This document shows positions 28,534 to 40,052 of a DNA stretch of 44,828 bases, piece after piece; positions within the stretch are counted from its first letter, which is position 1, and each line of letters starts with the position of its first letter. The DNA comes from Paraglaciecola sp. (GTDB lineage: Bacteria > Pseudomonadota > Gammaproteobacteria > Enterobacterales > Alteromonadaceae): assembly GCF_030730205.1 (NCBI RefSeq), contig NZ_JANQVQ010000166.1, positions 1 through 44,828 of the forward strand, read 5' to 3'. The notes below the pieces were generated by a model. The model saw only the letters and a list, made by a program, of their open reading frames with translations. It was not told the DNA's origin and ran no database searches. The position numbers were made by a program, and so were the translations under genes.

Positions 28534-29232
28534 ATGTATTCTGAACCCATAATAACTGTGGATGGACCCAGTGGTGCTGGTAAAGGAACTATTAGTGTCT
28601 TACTAGCCAAAAAGCTTGGTTGGCATTTTTTAGATAGCGGCGCAATTTATCGGGTATTAGCCATTGCTTCTATTCATCATCAAATTCCAGCTGATGACGA
28701 AGCAGGCTTGTTACCTTTGGCAACCAGTCTTGATGTTAATTTTGAAACCTCGGAATTTGGCACCAGAATTATGTTAGAGGGAGAAGATGTCTCTGACGCA
28801 ATTCGGACCGAGGAAGTGGGTGCTGTTGCATCTCAAATTGCATCATTACCAGCAGTAAGAGAAGCCTTGTTACGACGTCAGCGGGCATTTAAACAATCAC
28901 CAGGCCTTGTTGCCGATGGTAGAGACATGGGCACAGTGGTTTTCCCAAACGCCCAGGTAAAAATATTCTTAACTGCGAGTGCTGAAGAAAGGGCCTCTAG
29001 GCGCTTTAATCAGTTGAAAGATGCTGGTCACGGTGTTAGCATATCGCGCCTTTTGGAAGACATCAAGGCTCGTGATGAACGAGACGCCAACAGAAGTGTT
29101 GCTCCTCTTGTGGCTGCCGATGACGCATTAATTATTGATTCTACGGACTTGTCTGTAAATCAAGTAATTGAAAAGATTGAGGAATTTATTGATTTGAAGT
29201 TAACTGAAACTTCTGTTCATAAAACTCTGTAA
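28534..29232 (+). CDS. cmk: cytidylate kinase
   Basis: 232 residues (E. coli 227). P-loop kinase phosphorylating CMP and dCMP, with GPSGAGKGT at residues 11-19, the [11 protein letters not shown] substrate block, [13 protein letters not shown] and the lid segment RDERDANR. It recycles CMP from RNA turnover and feeds NrdAB with CDP. AGGAG lies just upstream of the chosen ATG. It comes before rpsA in the conserved cmk-rpsA-ihfB order, with 101 bases between it and rpsA. Confidence 0.97.
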   Translation: MYSEPIITVDGPSGAGKGTISVLLAKKLGWHFLDSGAIYRVLAIASIHHQIPADDEAGLLPLATSLDVNFETSEFGTRIMLEGEDVSDAIRTEEVGAVASQIASLPAVREALLRRQRAFKQSPGLVADGRDMGTVVFPNAQVKIFLTASAEERASRRFNQLKDAGHGVSISRLLEDIKARDERDANRSVAPLVAADDALIIDSTDLSVNQVIEKIEEFIDLKLTETSVHKTL

Positions 29233-29333
29233 ACCGTAAATTTGCCGACGTCAGGATGACATTGGCTATGAATAACAACCCCGCGTTAACTGGATTGTAA
29301 TGTGGCTGTCAATTAAAGAAACTATTGAAAACT

Positions 29334-31004
29334 ATGATTGAAAATTTTGCTCAACTATTCGAAGAGAGTTTGAAAGAACTCGAAACCCGTCCTGGTTCTA
29401 TCGTTAAAGGTACTATCGTCTCTATTGATAAAGACATCGTATTGGTAGACGCCGGTTTGAAATCTGAAAGTGCTATTCCTGTTGAGCAGTTCAGAAATGC
29501 AGACGGCAGTTTAGATATCGCTGTTGGTGATAAAATTGATGTTGCACTAGACGCTATTGAAGATGGCTTCGGTGAAACAATTCTATCTCGCGAAAAAGCT
29601 AAACGTCATGAAGCGTGGGTTGAATTAGAAGAAGCGTATACTCAAAAGAAAACCATCATAGGTATTATTAACGGTAAAGTTAAAGGTGGTTTTACAGTAG
29701 AAGTGAACACAGTGCGTGCATTCTTACCTGGTTCATTAGTAGATGTTCGTCCAGTACGTGATACTGCGCATCTAGAAGGCAAAGAATTAGAATTTAAAGT
29801 TATTAAACTTGATGCAAAACGTAACAACGTTGTTGTTTCTCGTCGTGCTGTAATCGAAGCAGAAAGCAGTGCAGAACGTGATTCATTACTTGCTAACCTT
29901 GAAGAAGGTCATGAAGTTAAAGGTATCGTTAAGAACCTTACTGACTACGGCGCATTCGTAGATTTAGGCGGTGTTGATGGTCTACTTCACATTACCGACA
30001 TGGCTTGGAAACGTGTTAAACATCCAAGTGAAGTTGTAAATGTTGGTGATGAAATCAATGTTAAAGTATTGAAATTTGACAAAGATAAGTCTCGCGTATC
30101 TCTTGGTATGAAGCAAATGGGCAACGATCCGTGGCAAGAAATTGCTAACCGTTACCCTGAAGGTGCTAAATTAAGCGGTGCTGTCACTAACCTAACTGAT
30201 TACGGCTGCTTCGTAGAAATCGAAGACGGTGTTGAAGGTTTAGTACACGTTTCTGAAATGGATTGGACCAACAAAAACATTCACCCATCTAAAGTGGTTA
30301 ACTTAGGTGATGTGGTTGAAGTTATGGTTCTTGAAATTGATGAAGAGCGTCGTCGTATTTCTCTTGGTCTTAAGCAATGTATTCCTAACCCATGGGAAGA
30401 ATTCGCTAAGGCTCAAAGCAAGGGCGATAAAGTTTCGGGCAAAATCAAATCTATCACTGACTTCGGTATATTCATCGGTCTTGATGGCGGCATAGATGGT
30501 TTGGTGCATTTGTCTGATATTTCTTGGAATAAAACAGGTGAAGAAGCTGTTCGTGACTACAAAAAAGGTGACGAAATCTCAGCTGTTGTATTACAAGTTG
30601 ACCCTGAGCGCGAGCGTATCTCTTTAGGCGTTAAGCAAATCGAGGAAGACCCATTCAATCAATATTTGACTGACACCAAAAAAGGCACAATCGTTACTGG
30701 TACAGTAACTGCAGTTGATGCTAAAGGTGTATCTGTTAAATTGGCAGATGAAGTAGAAGGCTATATTCGTGCAGCTGACCTAGCACGCGAAAGAGTTGAA
30801 GATGCTTCTGAAGTAGTAAGCGTTGGTTCTGAAATCGAAGCTAAGTTTATGGGTGTTGATCGTAAGAACCGCATCGTAAACCTTTCTGTTAAAGCGAAAG
30901 ATCAAGCTGATGAGAAAGATGCAATTGATAAAGTGAACCAGCAAGAAGAAGTGACTTTCACTAACGCTTTTGCTGACGCTTTCAAAGCAGCTAAAAACGA
31001 CTAA
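29334..31004 (+). CDS. rpsA: 30S ribosomal protein S1
   Basis: 556 residues (E. coli 557) with six S1/OB repeats: two ribosome-binding N-terminal repeats, then four RNA-binding ones, recognisable from repeated [18 protein letters not shown] and TDFGIFIGL strands. It unfolds mRNA and brings it to the 30S subunit. The ATG at 29334 is chosen because it gives [13 protein letters not shown], matching E. coli [13 protein letters not shown]. No real Shine-Dalgarno precedes it; E. coli rpsA also lacks one and is autoregulated through leader structure, so the same may hold. ihfB follows after 92 bases containing a long hairpin. Confidence 0.98.
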   Translation: MIENFAQLFEESLKELETRPGSIVKGTIVSIDKDIVLVDAGLKSESAIPVEQFRNADGSLDIAVGDKIDVALDAIEDGFGETILSREKAKRHEAWVELEEAYTQKKTIIGIINGKVKGGFTVEVNTVRAFLPGSLVDVRPVRDTAHLEGKELEFKVIKLDAKRNNVVVSRRAVIEAESSAERDSLLANLEEGHEVKGIVKNLTDYGAFVDLGGVDGLLHITDMAWKRVKHPSEVVNVGDEINVKVLKFDKDKSRVSLGMKQMGNDPWQEIANRYPEGAKLSGAVTNLTDYGCFVEIEDGVEGLVHVSEMDWTNKNIHPSKVVNLGDVVEVMVLEIDEERRRISLGLKQCIPNPWEEFAKAQSKGDKVSGKIKSITDFGIFIGLDGGIDGLVHLSDISWNKTGEEAVRDYKKGDEISAVVLQVDPERERISLGVKQIEEDPFNQYLTDTKKGTIVTGTVTAVDAKGVSVKLADEVEGYIRAADLARERVEDASEVVSVGSEIEAKFMGVDRKNRIVNLSVKAKDQADEKDAIDKVNQQEEVTFTNAFADAFKAAKND

Positions 31005-31014
31005 TATAAGTGTG

Positions 31015-31052
31015 AGTGCGTACAATTAGTTTTACATTAGTTGCTGCGCACT
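31015..31052 (+). other. hairpin between rpsA and ihfB
   Basis: AGTGCG (31015-31020) pairs with CGCACT (31047-31052), and inside it CAATTAG (31023-31029) pairs with TTAGTTG using two G-U pairs. Only a short TTTAA follows, so it is at best a leaky terminator. It could lower ihfB expression relative to the very strong rpsA, or be a processing site. Confidence 0.4.
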
Positions 31053-31096
31053 TTAATATCGGAAATAACAGTTTTTTTGATTAACGGAGAGGTTAT

Positions 31097-31378
31097 ATGA
31101 CCAAATCAGAACTTATCGAAAGACTCGCCGATAAAGCACGTCATATTCCGGCCAAAGATGTTGAATTGGCTATAAAGGAAATACTCGAACAAATGGCACA
31201 AACCTTACAAAAAGGTGAGCGCATTGAAATACGTGGCTTTGGCAGTTTTTCTTTGCATTTCCGTGCTCCACGAGTTGGCCGTAATCCTAAAACAGGTGAG
31301 ACTGTGAAGTTGGACGGTAAATACGTTCCTCATTTCAAACCAGGTAAAGAGTTACGCGAACGAGTAAATGAATTTTAG
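31097..31378 (+). CDS. ihfB: integration host factor subunit beta
   Basis: 93 residues (E. coli 94). HU/IHF fold starting [13 protein letters not shown], with [23 protein letters not shown] forming the DNA-bending arm and its intercalating proline, and ending [12 protein letters not shown]. It pairs with IhfA, whose gene is about 20 kb away in this window. GGAGAGG precedes the ATG. Position after rpsA is the standard one and supports the beta assignment. A strong terminator follows. Confidence 0.97.
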   Translation: MTKSELIERLADKARHIPAKDVELAIKEILEQMAQTLQKGERIEIRGFGSFSLHFRAPRVGRNPKTGETVKLDGKYVPHFKPGKELRERVNEF

Positions 31379-31406
31379 TAGTAACAGTTTTTATTGAATT
31401 CTTATT

Positions 31407-31436
31407 AAACGGCACTCCAATTTGGGTGCCGTTTTT
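31407..31436 (+). terminator. intrinsic terminator after ihfB
   Basis: AAACGGCAC (31407-31415) pairs with GTGCCGTTT, continued inward by CCAA with TTGG, and is followed by TTTTT ending at 31436. Confidence 0.9.
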
Positions 31437-31538
31437 GTTACAGTAGAAAACAATTCATTATTCTTTAAAGCATTATCGTTTAGCCGGTTATTAATCCCGC
31501 AGATTTAACAATGTTTTACTCAATTCTTATAGGTAACA

Positions 31539-31811
31539 ATGAAAGTTAAAGGCTTATTAATACTTATTGCTATACTGATCCTGCTTGTTATAGCCAGTTT
31601 TATTGGCTCTTACAATGGTCATCTTGTATCACTTCACTATTTGATTGCTAAATCTGAGATCAAGTTATCCTATGTTTTAGCCGCATCATTTTTGTTAGGG
31701 GTATTTGTTTGCTTGTTGAGTATTTTGCCTTACATCTTACGGTTGAAATGGAAAATGGCCTTAGTGAATCGTCAAAACAAGAAACTGCAACAAAGGAATA
31801 CTGATTCCTAA
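31539..31811 (+). CDS. lapA: lipopolysaccharide assembly protein A (LapA/YciS)
   Basis: 90 residues with two hydrophobic helices (about 4-24 and 43-66) and a basic cytoplasmic tail. The conserved NGHLVSLHYL segment lies between the helices, as in the DUF1049/LapA family. LapA is an inner-membrane partner of LapB in controlling LpxC turnover and LPS assembly. Its TAA overlaps the lapB ATG by one base (TAATG), so translation is coupled. The 100 bases before it lie beyond the ihfB terminator, so a promoter should be there, but I see no convincing one. Confidence 0.9.
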   Translation: MKVKGLLILIAILILLVIASFIGSYNGHLVSLHYLIAKSEIKLSYVLAASFLLGVFVCLLSILPYILRLKWKMALVNRQNKKLQQRNTDS

Positions 31812-32980
31812 TGCTAGAACTGTTATTTTTGTTATTACCTGTTGCCGCCGGGTATGGTTGGGTAATGGGCAGAAATAGTGTACGCCAAGCGCAGCGTAAA
31901 CAATCCAGTATTTTATCCAAACACTATTACCGTGGTCTCAATTTTCTTTTATCTGACGAGCCAGACAAAGCCGTAGATACGCTAATCAAGATGATTGATT
32001 TGGATAGTGACACAGTTGAAACCCATATTGCCATGGGAAAATTTTTCAGACATCGCGGTGAATTAGATCGTGCTATTCGTGTTCATCAAAATCTTGTTAG
32101 CAAAGATGAAATATCCGCCAGTCAAAGAGAGTCAGCGTTAAAAGAATTAGGTAGAGACTATGTATTGGCAGGTTTTTTAGAGCGTGCTGAAAATGCTTTT
32201 TTACAATTACTCAACAGTGAAAAACATTTTGTCGAAGCACAAACTCAGCTGTTTAACATTTATCAAACCACCAAAGAATGGGGTAGGGCAATTGAGTTAG
32301 CCGAAAACATGATAAACGCCGGAGGCGACAGTGATGAGTTGTGCGCACGGGTTGCACATTTTTATTGTGAACAGGCTCTTATCGAATGGCGTAAAGACAA
32401 TTTGAGTGCAGCGGAAGACTATTTAAAACAAGCCATTAAAGTTGATGAAAAAACCGTTAGACCTTGGTTAATGTTGGGCGAGTTAGCGATTCAAAAAGAG
32501 CAGTATGAATTAGCAATCGAACACCTATCGCAGGTACCCATGCGTGACATTACTTGGCTTTCTGAGGCAATCCCATTAATAGAGAAATGCAGTGAGAAAC
32601 TGGGTGACGAACGCAAGCTGAGCGGCATTCTTGATTTGTATTGGGAGCAATGTGCTACAGCTTATTTGGCTAAAGTTAAGTTGGTCGCCAAGGATGAATC
32701 ATCTGTTAAAGCTGCAGAATTGTTACTTGGCCAGCTTAGAACGCATCCCACCATGAAAGGCTTCAAGACGCTGATGGGTTTGTATATCGAGCAACAAGAA
32801 GATGAAAATTCTACAAATAGTCTTCGACTGTTAAAAGAATTAGTTGAAGAACAAATCAAGTTAAGACCCAAATATCGTTGTCATAGCTGTGGTTTTTCTG
32901 GCAGTCAATTACACTGGTTATGCCCATCTTGTAAAAAGTGGGGAGTGGTAAAGCCCATTAAAGGTTTAGATGGTGAATAG
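31811..32980 (+). CDS. lapB: lipopolysaccharide assembly protein B (LapB/YciM)
   Basis: 389 residues, exactly the length of E. coli LapB. An N-terminal membrane anchor (about 1-20) leads into a series of TPR repeats (about 35-340), then a rubredoxin-like metal-binding domain with C357, C360, C371 and C374 at E. coli positions. LapB recruits FtsH to degrade LpxC and so balances LPS with phospholipid. It overlaps lapA by one base, and pyrF begins at or just after its stop, the conserved lapA-lapB-pyrF order. Confidence 0.96.
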   Translation: MLELLFLLLPVAAGYGWVMGRNSVRQAQRKQSSILSKHYYRGLNFLLSDEPDKAVDTLIKMIDLDSDTVETHIAMGKFFRHRGELDRAIRVHQNLVSKDEISASQRESALKELGRDYVLAGFLERAENAFLQLLNSEKHFVEAQTQLFNIYQTTKEWGRAIELAENMINAGGDSDELCARVAHFYCEQALIEWRKDNLSAAEDYLKQAIKVDEKTVRPWLMLGELAIQKEQYELAIEHLSQVPMRDITWLSEAIPLIEKCSEKLGDERKLSGILDLYWEQCATAYLAKVKLVAKDESSVKAAELLLGQLRTHPTMKGFKTLMGLYIEQQEDENSTNSLRLLKELVEEQIKLRPKYRCHSCGFSGSQLHWLCPSCKKWGVVKPIKGLDGE

Positions 32981-32981
32981 T

Positions 32982-33680
32982 ATGGTAGAACCGAAAATTG
33001 TCGTTGCATTAGATTTTGACGATGTTAAAAAGGCCTATAACTTTATCGACAAAGTTGAGCCAAGTTTGTGTAAATTGAAGGTTGGCAAGGAAATGTTTAC
33101 GCATTTCGGACCTGATTTTGTCACATATTTAATAAAAAAAGACTTTAACGTATTCTTAGATCTTAAGTTCCATGATATCCCCAATACCGTCGCTAAAGCC
33201 TGTGTTGCCGCGGCCGATCTTGGTGTATGGATGGTGAATGTTCATGCTTCTGGCGGTCCACTTATGCTGGAGCAGGCTGCAAAAGGCTTGGAGCAGTTTG
33301 GCAACGAAAGACCACTGTTGATTGCAGTAACAGTCTTAACCAGTATGGATCAAGCGCAGTTGAATGCGATCGGCATTACTGTTTCACCAACTCAGCAAGT
33401 GATGAATTTAGCAAAATTAACTAAATCGAGTGGCTTAGACGGAGTTGTATGCTCCGCCCAAGAAGCGAGCATGTTAAAACAAGAACTCGGTCAGGACTTT
33501 GTTTTAGTCACTCCAGGAATCAGACCAGCAGGGAGTGAAAAAGGCGATCAAATGAGAATTATGACGCCAAGAGAAGCGGTGATAGCCGGTTCTGATTATT
33601 TGGTTGTTGGTCGTCCAATTACTCAAGCCCTCGATCCCTTAGCGACATTAATTGAGATCAATAACACCCTTGTGGATTAG
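32982..33680 (+). CDS. pyrF: orotidine 5'-phosphate decarboxylase
   Basis: 232 residues with this start. TIM-barrel enzyme converting OMP to UMP, the last step of pyrimidine synthesis. The catalytic D60-x-K62-x-x-D65 array sits in [24 protein letters not shown] and the phosphate-binding VVGRPITQA are also intact. The ATG at 32982 gives [11 protein letters not shown], like Vibrio PyrF; an ATG at 32970, which overlaps the lapB end by 11 bases and adds four residues, is a real alternative with AAAGG upstream. Either way translation is probably coupled to lapB. A bidirectional terminator follows. Confidence 0.95.
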   Translation: MVEPKIVVALDFDDVKKAYNFIDKVEPSLCKLKVGKEMFTHFGPDFVTYLIKKDFNVFLDLKFHDIPNTVAKACVAAADLGVWMVNVHASGGPLMLEQAAKGLEQFGNERPLLIAVTVLTSMDQAQLNAIGITVSPTQQVMNLAKLTKSSGLDGVVCSAQEASMLKQELGQDFVLVTPGIRPAGSEKGDQMRIMTPREAVIAGSDYLVVGRPITQALDPLATLIEINNTLVD

Positions 33681-33708
33681 TATGGTGTATCACCTCAATA
33701 GAAAACGA

Positions 33709-33739
33709 AAAGGCCGCTTACAAAGCGGCCTTCATTTTT
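33709..33739. terminator. bidirectional terminator between pyrF and ald
   Basis: A 10-bp stem AAGGCCGCTT/AAGCGGCCTT (33710-33719/33723-33732) with T-rich sequence on both strands: CATTTTTAA on plus and TTCGTTTTC on minus. It serves the converging pyrF and ald genes. Confidence 0.85.
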
Positions 33740-33771
33740 AACTTTATGGATATCGGTTATACCTATTGTTA

Positions 33772-34905
33772 TTACAGAGTCTCTAGCGCTGTTTTTGCAT
33801 CCATGTATTCCAAGTTTAACGTTTTGCCTAAGGCATCGGTCACTGCTTTGTAGGTCACCCTTCCTTGATAAACATTTAAGCCATTAAGTAGATGCGGGTT
33901 GTCTAACATGGCTTGTTTGGGTCCTTTATTAGCCAAGGCTAAACCAAATGGCAATGTGGCATTGTTCAACGCCATTGTTGAGGTCCTAGCAACGCCACCA
34001 GGCATATTAGCAACACAATAATGAACTACGCCGTCAACGGTATAAACGGGATCTTGGTGAGTCGTTGCTTTTGATGTTTCGAAACATCCACCTTGGTCAA
34101 TGGCCACGTCTACAACGACAGATCCTTCTTTCATATTTTTAATATGTTCATGGCTTAAGAGTTTTGGCGCGGCAGCGCCAGGAATTAAAACGGCACCAAT
34201 CACTAGATCCGCTTTACTAGAGTAATACTCTATTGCGTCTACAGTAGAAAATACGGTTTTAAGACGACCATCAAAAATATCATCTAACTCTCGTAAACGG
34301 GGAAGTGATCGATCAAGAATCGTCACATCAGCACCGAGACCTAAAGCCATTTTAGCAGAATTAGTTCCTACCACTCCACCACCTATAATCAATACTTTGC
34401 CAGGGGCAACGCCAGGTACGCCACCGAGTAAAGTACCGCTGCCGCCATGGGCTTTTTCTAAGTAGTGTGCACCCGCCTGGACAGCCATACGGCCGGCTAC
34501 TTCACTCATAGGAGCAAGTAAAGGTAAGCCATTTTTGATATCGGTTACGGTCTCATAAGCGATACACGTGGCACCTGATTCTACTAACAATTTAGTCTGT
34601 TTAGGGTCTGGCGCTAAGTGCAAATATGTATAAAGAGTCTGGCCTTTACGTAACATAAGGCATTCATTTTCCTGTGGCTCTTTTACTTTTACAATCATGT
34701 CTGCACTTGCAAAAATAGTTGGCGCGTCGGCAATTATCTTCGCTCCGGCGGCAATGTATTCTTCGTCAGTAAAGCCAATGGCGCTACCAGCATTAGTTTC
34801 TACCCAAACTTCATGAGAGAAGGTCACGAATTCTTTAACGGCGGCCGGGGTTAAGCCAACACGATATTCATGGTTTTTTATTTCTTTTGGTACACCAATT
34901 AACAT
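33772..34905 (-). CDS. ald: alanine dehydrogenase
   Basis: 377 residues. NAD-dependent enzyme converting L-alanine to pyruvate and ammonia. Substrate residues R15, K75 (KVKEP) and H96 (YTYLHLAPD) are in the positions of characterised enzymes, and the NAD-binding fold shows [22 protein letters not shown] near 170-195. It allows growth on alanine and can link to cell-wall and amino acid balance. It is divergent from an Lrp gene 139 bases away; Lrp-type proteins often control a divergent ald, so this one is a good candidate regulator. No Lrp site could be assigned by eye. Confidence 0.96.
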   Translation of the reverse strand: MLIGVPKEIKNHEYRVGLTPAAVKEFVTFSHEVWVETNAGSAIGFTDEEYIAAGAKIIADAPTIFASADMIVKVKEPQENECLMLRKGQTLYTYLHLAPDPKQTKLLVESGATCIAYETVTDIKNGLPLLAPMSEVAGRMAVQAGAHYLEKAHGGSGTLLGGVPGVAPGKVLIIGGGVVGTNSAKMALGLGADVTILDRSLPRLRELDDIFDGRLKTVFSTVDAIEYYSSKADLVIGAVLIPGAAAPKLLSHEHIKNMKEGSVVVDVAIDQGGCFETSKATTHQDPVYTVDGVVHYCVANMPGGVARTSTMALNNATLPFGLALANKGPKQAMLDNPHLLNGLNVYQGRVTYKAVTDALGKTLNLEYMDAKTALETL

Positions 34906-35005
34906 AGTTTCGCCTTTTCAGTTGGATAGAGTTTGGGTTTAATTTTGCAGCGGCAGTATAGGCGAACTTTGTTAGAAATTTATCCTGTAATTAAATAGCA
35001 ATAAG

Positions 35006-35011
35006 TATAAT
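35006..35011 (+). promoter_or_regulatory. -10 element of the lrp promoter
   Basis: Perfect TATAAT 34 bases before the lrp ATG at 35045, in the ald-lrp divergent region. I see no good -35 at 16-18 bp, which would fit a regulated or autoregulated promoter. The A/T-rich sequence makes chance matches likely. Confidence 0.35.
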
Positions 35012-35044
35012 ATATTGATAAATAGTGATTTTGCAGAATTTAAT

Positions 35045-35530
35045 ATGCTCATCAAAACGCCTAAACACCTAGATAGGATCGATAGAAACATCCTAATCGA
35101 ATTACAAAAGAATGGAAAAATATCTAATACTGACTTAGCGACTAAAGTAGGGCTTAGTGCAAGTCCTTGTTTAGAAAGAGTAAAACGCTTAGAGCAGCAA
35201 GGTTACATCAAGGGCTATCATGCCAGAGTCGACCCAACAAAACTGGGCGCGTCTATGCTGGTCTTTGTTGAAATAACCTTAGTAAAAACTTCAGTCGATA
35301 TTTTCGAAGACTTTTCTGCTGCGGTGAGAACCCAAGAAGATATTCAAGAATGTCACCTAGTTTCAGGCAATTTTGATTTTTTGCTAAAGGCTCGAGTGGC
35401 TGATATGTCGAGTTATCGTAAATTATTAGGCGACACCTTGCTCAGATTACCCGGTGTGAGTGAATCTCGAACTTACGTGGTGATGGAAGAAATTAAAGAA
35501 TCAATGCAGGTAAAAATTAGTCTCAAATAG
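35045..35530 (+). CDS. lrp: leucine-responsive regulatory protein
   Basis: 161 residues (E. coli 164). The N-terminal helix-turn-helix (TDLATKVGLSASPCLERVKRLEQQGYI) joins the C-terminal RAM/AsnC ligand-binding domain with QECHLVSGNFDFLLK and LGDTLLRLPGVSESRTYVVMEE, both near-identical to E. coli Lrp. It is the global regulator rather than a minor AsnC paralogue, also supported by its place before ftsK. The ATG at 35045 is chosen because KHLDRIDRNIL then aligns with E. coli; an upstream TTG at 35015 is unlikely. The Shine-Dalgarno is weak. Confidence 0.94.
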   Translation: MLIKTPKHLDRIDRNILIELQKNGKISNTDLATKVGLSASPCLERVKRLEQQGYIKGYHARVDPTKLGASMLVFVEITLVKTSVDIFEDFSAAVRTQEDIQECHLVSGNFDFLLKARVADMSSYRKLLGDTLLRLPGVSESRTYVVMEEIKESMQVKISLK

Positions 35531-35655
35531 CCATGATTTATGAAATTTGGTGAAATAACCAGCGAAAGCATTGGCTTAGCTAGGATTTTGAAGTTTGCAC
35601 TGGTATCTTAGCTTTCTTAAATTTGTAGATGTACATATAAACGATAATTGGAACT

Positions 35656-38067
35656 ATGGCGCGACTAACTGGTATTCAAAGGATAATGGAAGTAGGCATG
35701 ATGCTGAGCTGTGCATTTGCCTTTTTCATTTTATTGGCCTTATCCTCATTTCATCCAGCCGATCCTGGTTGGAGCCAAGCCGGTTTGCAAAGTGATGTGC
35801 ATAATTGGGTAGGTCCTATTGGCGCGTGGTTTGCCGACATATTATTTTTTACACTTGGCGCTTTCGCTTATGGTTTACCTTTTTGCGCGGCTTTCTTGGG
35901 GTGGTTTTTATTTCAACAAACTAAAAGTATCTTAGAAATTGATTACCTTACTATTGGGCTAAGAATTATAGGTGTGTTGTTGTTGGTATTGGGTGCTACG
36001 GGTCTACTAAGCATGAATATTGACGATATATACAGTTATTCTGCTGGCGGTTTGGTGGGGGACGTCATGAGTACCGCCCTTGTTCCTTATTTTAGTGTGG
36101 TGGGTACCACTTTATTGTTGCTATGCTTTTTTTGTACAGGCTTTACCTTAGTCAGCGGTATTTCCTGGTTAAGCATTGTGGATAAGCTAGGTGCAATTAC
36201 CATTGCGGCTGGCAAGCTGATTTATCGCACGCCCAGTAAAATCAAACAATCTACCGTACCTTTACTCAATTTTACTAGTAAAGAAGCAAACGAAGATGAT
36301 TCTGCAGAAAAGTTTGTAGCGACAAAACCTGTTATTAGTTCACCTTTTACTAAGTCTAAAGTGGAAGCTAAAAACGAGCTAAACACACGCAGTGAACCCA
36401 AGATTTTTATTCCTGACGATGTATTTGATGATCCACAAGAGTCTGAGCCCCATATTCAATCAGCGAACGAAATTCGCGCCAAGGTTAATGAGGCGCGCAA
36501 AACTAAAGTTGTCACTGCGCCTGTAAGCCAAATTGATGATAGTGAAGAAACTACGGATGAAACAGATCTCTCACAACCTTTACCCTCTTTTGATTTATTG
36601 CAGCGCGCTGATAAGATTAAAAATCCTATTACTCCTGAAGAACTCGAAATTGTTTCACGCTTGTTGGAAGAGAAATTAGCGGATTTTAATATTGAGGCCA
36701 ACGTGGTTGGAGTGTATCCAGGACCGGTTATTACCCGTTTTGAAATGGAATTAGCGCCCGGTGTGAAAGTCAGCAAGATATCCACTTTGTCTAAAGATTT
36801 AGCGCGCGCGATGTCTGCTATGTCGGTGCGCGTGGTGGAGGTGATACCAGGTAAATCTGTTATTGGTCTAGAATTGCCAAATAAAAATCGCGACATGGTT
36901 CGATTAAGCGAAGTGATAAGTTGTGATGTGTTTCAGTCAGCCGATTCTGCACTGACTATGGTATTAGGCGCAGATATTTCGGGTGAACCCGTTGTGGTTG
37001 ATTTGGCTAAAATGCCTCATTTACTCGTGGCTGGTACAACTGGCTCGGGTAAGTCTGTGGGCGTCAATGTCATGATCCTTAGTTTGCTTTACAAATCAAC
37101 GCCCGAAGATGTGCGTATGATCATGATTGACCCCAAAATGTTAGAACTTTCTGTTTATGAAGGGATTCCGCATTTATTGGCGGAAGTTGTCACTGATATG
37201 AAAGAAGCTGCGAATGCTCTGCGCTGGTGTGTCGGTGAAATGGAGCGGCGCTACAAGTTAATGTCAGCACTTGGAGTGCGTAACTTAAAGGGTTACAACC
37301 AAAAAGTGAAACAAGCAATTGCCGATGGTGAGCCTATTCGAGACCCTTTGTGGCGATTTGAAGAAAGTATGCTCACCGAAGCCCCATTTTTGGAAAAGCT
37401 CCCTGCTATTGTTGTAGTGGTAGATGAATTTGCTGACATGATGATGATAGTCGGTAAAAAAGTGGAAGAACTCATTGCTCGTATCGCACAGAAGGCGAGG
37501 GCGGCTGGTATTCACTTAATTCTTGCCACCCAACGTCCCTCTGTTGATGTTATTACTGGGCTTATAAAGGCTAATATTCCTACCCGTATCGCTTTTCAAG
37601 TATCATCAAAAATTGATTCAAGAACTATCCTCGATCAGCAAGGTGCTGAAGCTTTATTAGGTATGGGGGATATGCTGTATTTACCGCCAGGCACAGGTGT
37701 ACCTACTCGAGTGCATGGTGCGTTTGTTGATGATCATGAAGTACATGCGGTGGTCGCTGACTGGAAAAAACGTGGAGCACCGCAATATATTGATGAAATA
37801 CTCAATGGTGATGCAAACGCTGAAATATTATTACCCGGCGAACAAGCTGAAGGCGAAGATCAAGAATTTGATGCATTTTATGACGAGGCAGTGGCCTTTG
37901 TGACTGAATCACGCCGAGCGTCAGTGTCTAGCGTGCAGCGAAAATTTAGAATTGGTTACAATAGAGCGGCGCGTTTAGTTGAACAAATGGAACAAAGTGG
38001 CGTCGTAACACCACCAGGTCACAATGGCAGTCGTGAAGTACTCGCGGCCGCACCACCACGAGATTAA
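35656..38067 (+). CDS. ftsK: DNA translocase FtsK
   Basis: 803 residues, clearly shorter than E. coli FtsK (1329), because the Pro/Gln-rich linker is reduced to about 130 acidic residues. Order: four membrane helices (about 15-35, 60-82, 99-120, 143-170), linker, alpha/beta motor with Walker A GTTGSGKS (about 457) and Walker [12 protein letters not shown] (about 585), then the winged-helix gamma domain in the last 65 residues ([22 protein letters not shown]) that reads KOPS and activates XerD. It acts at the septum in chromosome segregation. lolA starts six bases after the stop. Confidence 0.97.
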   Translation: MARLTGIQRIMEVGMMLSCAFAFFILLALSSFHPADPGWSQAGLQSDVHNWVGPIGAWFADILFFTLGAFAYGLPFCAAFLGWFLFQQTKSILEIDYLTIGLRIIGVLLLVLGATGLLSMNIDDIYSYSAGGLVGDVMSTALVPYFSVVGTTLLLLCFFCTGFTLVSGISWLSIVDKLGAITIAAGKLIYRTPSKIKQSTVPLLNFTSKEANEDDSAEKFVATKPVISSPFTKSKVEAKNELNTRSEPKIFIPDDVFDDPQESEPHIQSANEIRAKVNEARKTKVVTAPVSQIDDSEETTDETDLSQPLPSFDLLQRADKIKNPITPEELEIVSRLLEEKLADFNIEANVVGVYPGPVITRFEMELAPGVKVSKISTLSKDLARAMSAMSVRVVEVIPGKSVIGLELPNKNRDMVRLSEVISCDVFQSADSALTMVLGADISGEPVVVDLAKMPHLLVAGTTGSGKSVGVNVMILSLLYKSTPEDVRMIMIDPKMLELSVYEGIPHLLAEVVTDMKEAANALRWCVGEMERRYKLMSALGVRNLKGYNQKVKQAIADGEPIRDPLWRFEESMLTEAPFLEKLPAIVVVVDEFADMMMIVGKKVEELIARIAQKARAAGIHLILATQRPSVDVITGLIKANIPTRIAFQVSSKIDSRTILDQQGAEALLGMGDMLYLPPGTGVPTRVHGAFVDDHEVHAVVADWKKRGAPQYIDEILNGDANAEILLPGEQAEGEDQEFDAFYDEAVAFVTESRRASVSSVQRKFRIGYNRAARLVEQMEQSGVVTPPGHNGSREVLAAAPPRD

Positions 38068-38073
38068 TAATAC

Positions 38074-38706
38074 ATGTTTAAATCTAGCAAAGTGATACGC
38101 ATCGCAGTTTGTATGATCACAGTTATCAGCACGCAGGTTTTTGCTGGTTCAGTAGATGCTTCGCTACTATTGAAACAAAGGCTTACGCAATTACACACCT
38201 TTGAGGCACAATTTAATCAACGAGTGACTGATGCTCAAAACACCGTGTTACAAGAAGCGACAGGGCGCATTGCGCTGCAGTACCCAAATAAGCTTTATTG
38301 GCAGCTATATGCTCCCAATGAAAGTGAGTTAATTGCTGATGGTCAAACACTGTGGCAAATCGACCCTTTTATGGAGCAAGTAGTTGCTGTTAATCAAAAT
38401 GCTGCCATTGATAATAATCCGCTAATTTTGCTGACCAATCCTAATGGCGCTGCTTGGGATGATTTTAACGTTAGTGAAGATAATAATGAATTTAGTATTA
38501 CACCTAAGCAAGACCAAGCTAATGTGGTTGAATTGATTTTAACTTTTAATGAAGCCGCATTGGTCGCCATGAAAATTGTCGACGGTCAGCAGCAAATTAG
38601 TGCATTGACGTTTAACGACATAAAGCAAAATAAAAAATTGAATGAGTCATTATTTATCTTCAAAAACAACAGTAACTTTGAACTAGACGACCAACGTACT
38701 CAATGA
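38074..38706 (+). CDS. lolA: outer-membrane lipoprotein carrier protein LolA
   Basis: 210 residues with a signal peptide (cut after VFA, near residue 24). The mature part starts [12 protein letters not shown] and shows LolA marks such as [24 protein letters not shown] and [13 protein letters not shown]. It shuttles lipoproteins across the periplasm from LolCDE to LolB. It lies between ftsK and rarA as in E. coli; its TGA overlaps the rarA ATG (ATGA), so the two are coupled. It would also carry the lipoprotein encoded at 557-1600. Confidence 0.96.
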   Translation: MFKSSKVIRIAVCMITVISTQVFAGSVDASLLLKQRLTQLHTFEAQFNQRVTDAQNTVLQEATGRIALQYPNKLYWQLYAPNESELIADGQTLWQIDPFMEQVVAVNQNAAIDNNPLILLTNPNGAAWDDFNVSEDNNEFSITPKQDQANVVELILTFNEAALVAMKIVDGQQQISALTFNDIKQNKKLNESLFIFKNNSNFELDDQRTQ

Positions 38707-40052
38707 ATAGCGAGTTTAACTTTAATCAGAGCGTAAACTCTTCTGCATTTTTACCTTTAGCCGCAAAGATGCGGCCAAACACTGTTGAAGAGTATTTTGG
38801 TCAACAACATATCATTGGCCCTAATACTCCTTTGCGTCATGCCTTATTACGTAAACAATGCCACTCGATGATCTTGTGGGGGCCGCCCGGTACAGGTAAA
38901 ACAACTTTAGCGGAATTAGTTGCCTTACATTGTGATGCGCACATTGAACGTTTGTCAGCGGTCAGTGCTGGCGTTAAAGATATCCGTCAAGCCATCGATT
39001 CTGCTAAGCGTTATCAAGAACAAGGTCAACGTACGATATTATTTGTTGACGAAGTACACCGCTTTAATAAAAGCCAGCAAGATGCTTTTTTACCCTATAT
39101 CGAAGATGGGACTGTCACGTTTATTGGTGCAACTACTGAAAACCCTTCATTTGAGTTAAACCGCGCTTTACTCTCTCGTGCACGGGTGTATGTATTAAAA
39201 AGCCTTTCAGAGGCGGAGTTAAATGCGGTACTAATCCGCGCTTTAAACGACAAAAAATGGGGTTTAGGTGAGCTTAATATGCAAATTGAGCCAGCGGCTA
39301 AAAGCCTACTAATAGACCTAAGTGGTGGCGATGCTAGGCGGCTGCTTAATTACCTTGAGTTAAGTGCTGATTTTTTACCCGCAGATCTCGAGCACAAAGT
39401 ACTTAATGTTGAGCTAGTTAAAAAGGCCGTCGGTGAAAAAGTCGCTCAGTATGATAAACAAGGTGATCAATTCTACGACCTGATTTCAGCCTTTCATAAA
39501 TCGGTTCGCGGCTCTTCACCTGATGGTGCTTTATACTGGTATGCCCGCATGTTGGTTGCAGGTTGCGACCCTTTGTACATTGCAAGACGACTCCTAGCTA
39601 TTGCTACCGAAGACATTGGCAATGCAGACCCTAGGGCGATGCAAGTGTGTTTAAATGCTTGGGATATATTTCAGCGTGTTGGCCCTGCAGAAGGAGAGCG
39701 GGCTATCGCTCAAGCGACCATATATTGCGCCAGTGCTCCCAAAAGTAACGCCGTTTATGTTGCATTTAAACAAGCACTTAGAGATGCGAAGGAACAAGCG
39801 GACTACCCGGTACCTGAACATTTACGTAACGCGCCTACTAGTTTAATGAAAGACTTAGGGTATGGCGCAGAATATCGTTATGCCCATGATGAGGCCCATG
39901 CTTTCGCAGCTGGAGAAAGTTATTTTCCTGAACAGCTTAAACAAACCCAATACTACCAGCCCAATGAAAGGGGGCTAGAAATCAAATTAAAAGCGAAATT
40001 GGCATTTCTAAATCAATTGAATAATCAGAGCCCAATTAAAAGGTATGAATAA
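38703..40052 (+). CDS. rarA: replication-associated recombination protein A
   Basis: 449 residues (E. coli 447). AAA+ ATPase of the RarA/MgsA/WRNIP1 family with Walker A GPPGTGKT (60-67), Walker [11 protein letters not shown], sensor [12 protein letters not shown] and the C-terminal tetramerisation region ([12 protein letters not shown]). It acts at stalled forks on single-stranded DNA ends. It overlaps lolA by four bases and is followed without gap by crcB. Confidence 0.96.
   Translation: MNSEFNFNQSVNSSAFLPLAAKMRPNTVEEYFGQQHIIGPNTPLRHALLRKQCHSMILWGPPGTGKTTLAELVALHCDAHIERLSAVSAGVKDIRQAIDSAKRYQEQGQRTILFVDEVHRFNKSQQDAFLPYIEDGTVTFIGATTENPSFELNRALLSRARVYVLKSLSEAELNAVLIRALNDKKWGLGELNMQIEPAAKSLLIDLSGGDARRLLNYLELSADFLPADLEHKVLNVELVKKAVGEKVAQYDKQGDQFYDLISAFHKSVRGSSPDGALYWYARMLVAGCDPLYIARRLLAIATEDIGNADPRAMQVCLNAWDIFQRVGPAEGERAIAQATIYCASAPKSNAVYVAFKQALRDAKEQADYPVPEHLRNAPTSLMKDLGYGAEYRYAHDEAHAFAAGESYFPEQLKQTQYYQPNERGLEIKLKAKLAFLNQLNNQSPIKRYE

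Noticed and set aside
36456-36896. 146-codon minus-strand open frame inside ftsK
   Set aside because: Antisense to the FtsK linker and early motor, serine-rich low-complexity translation, no start signal; a shadow of a real gene.
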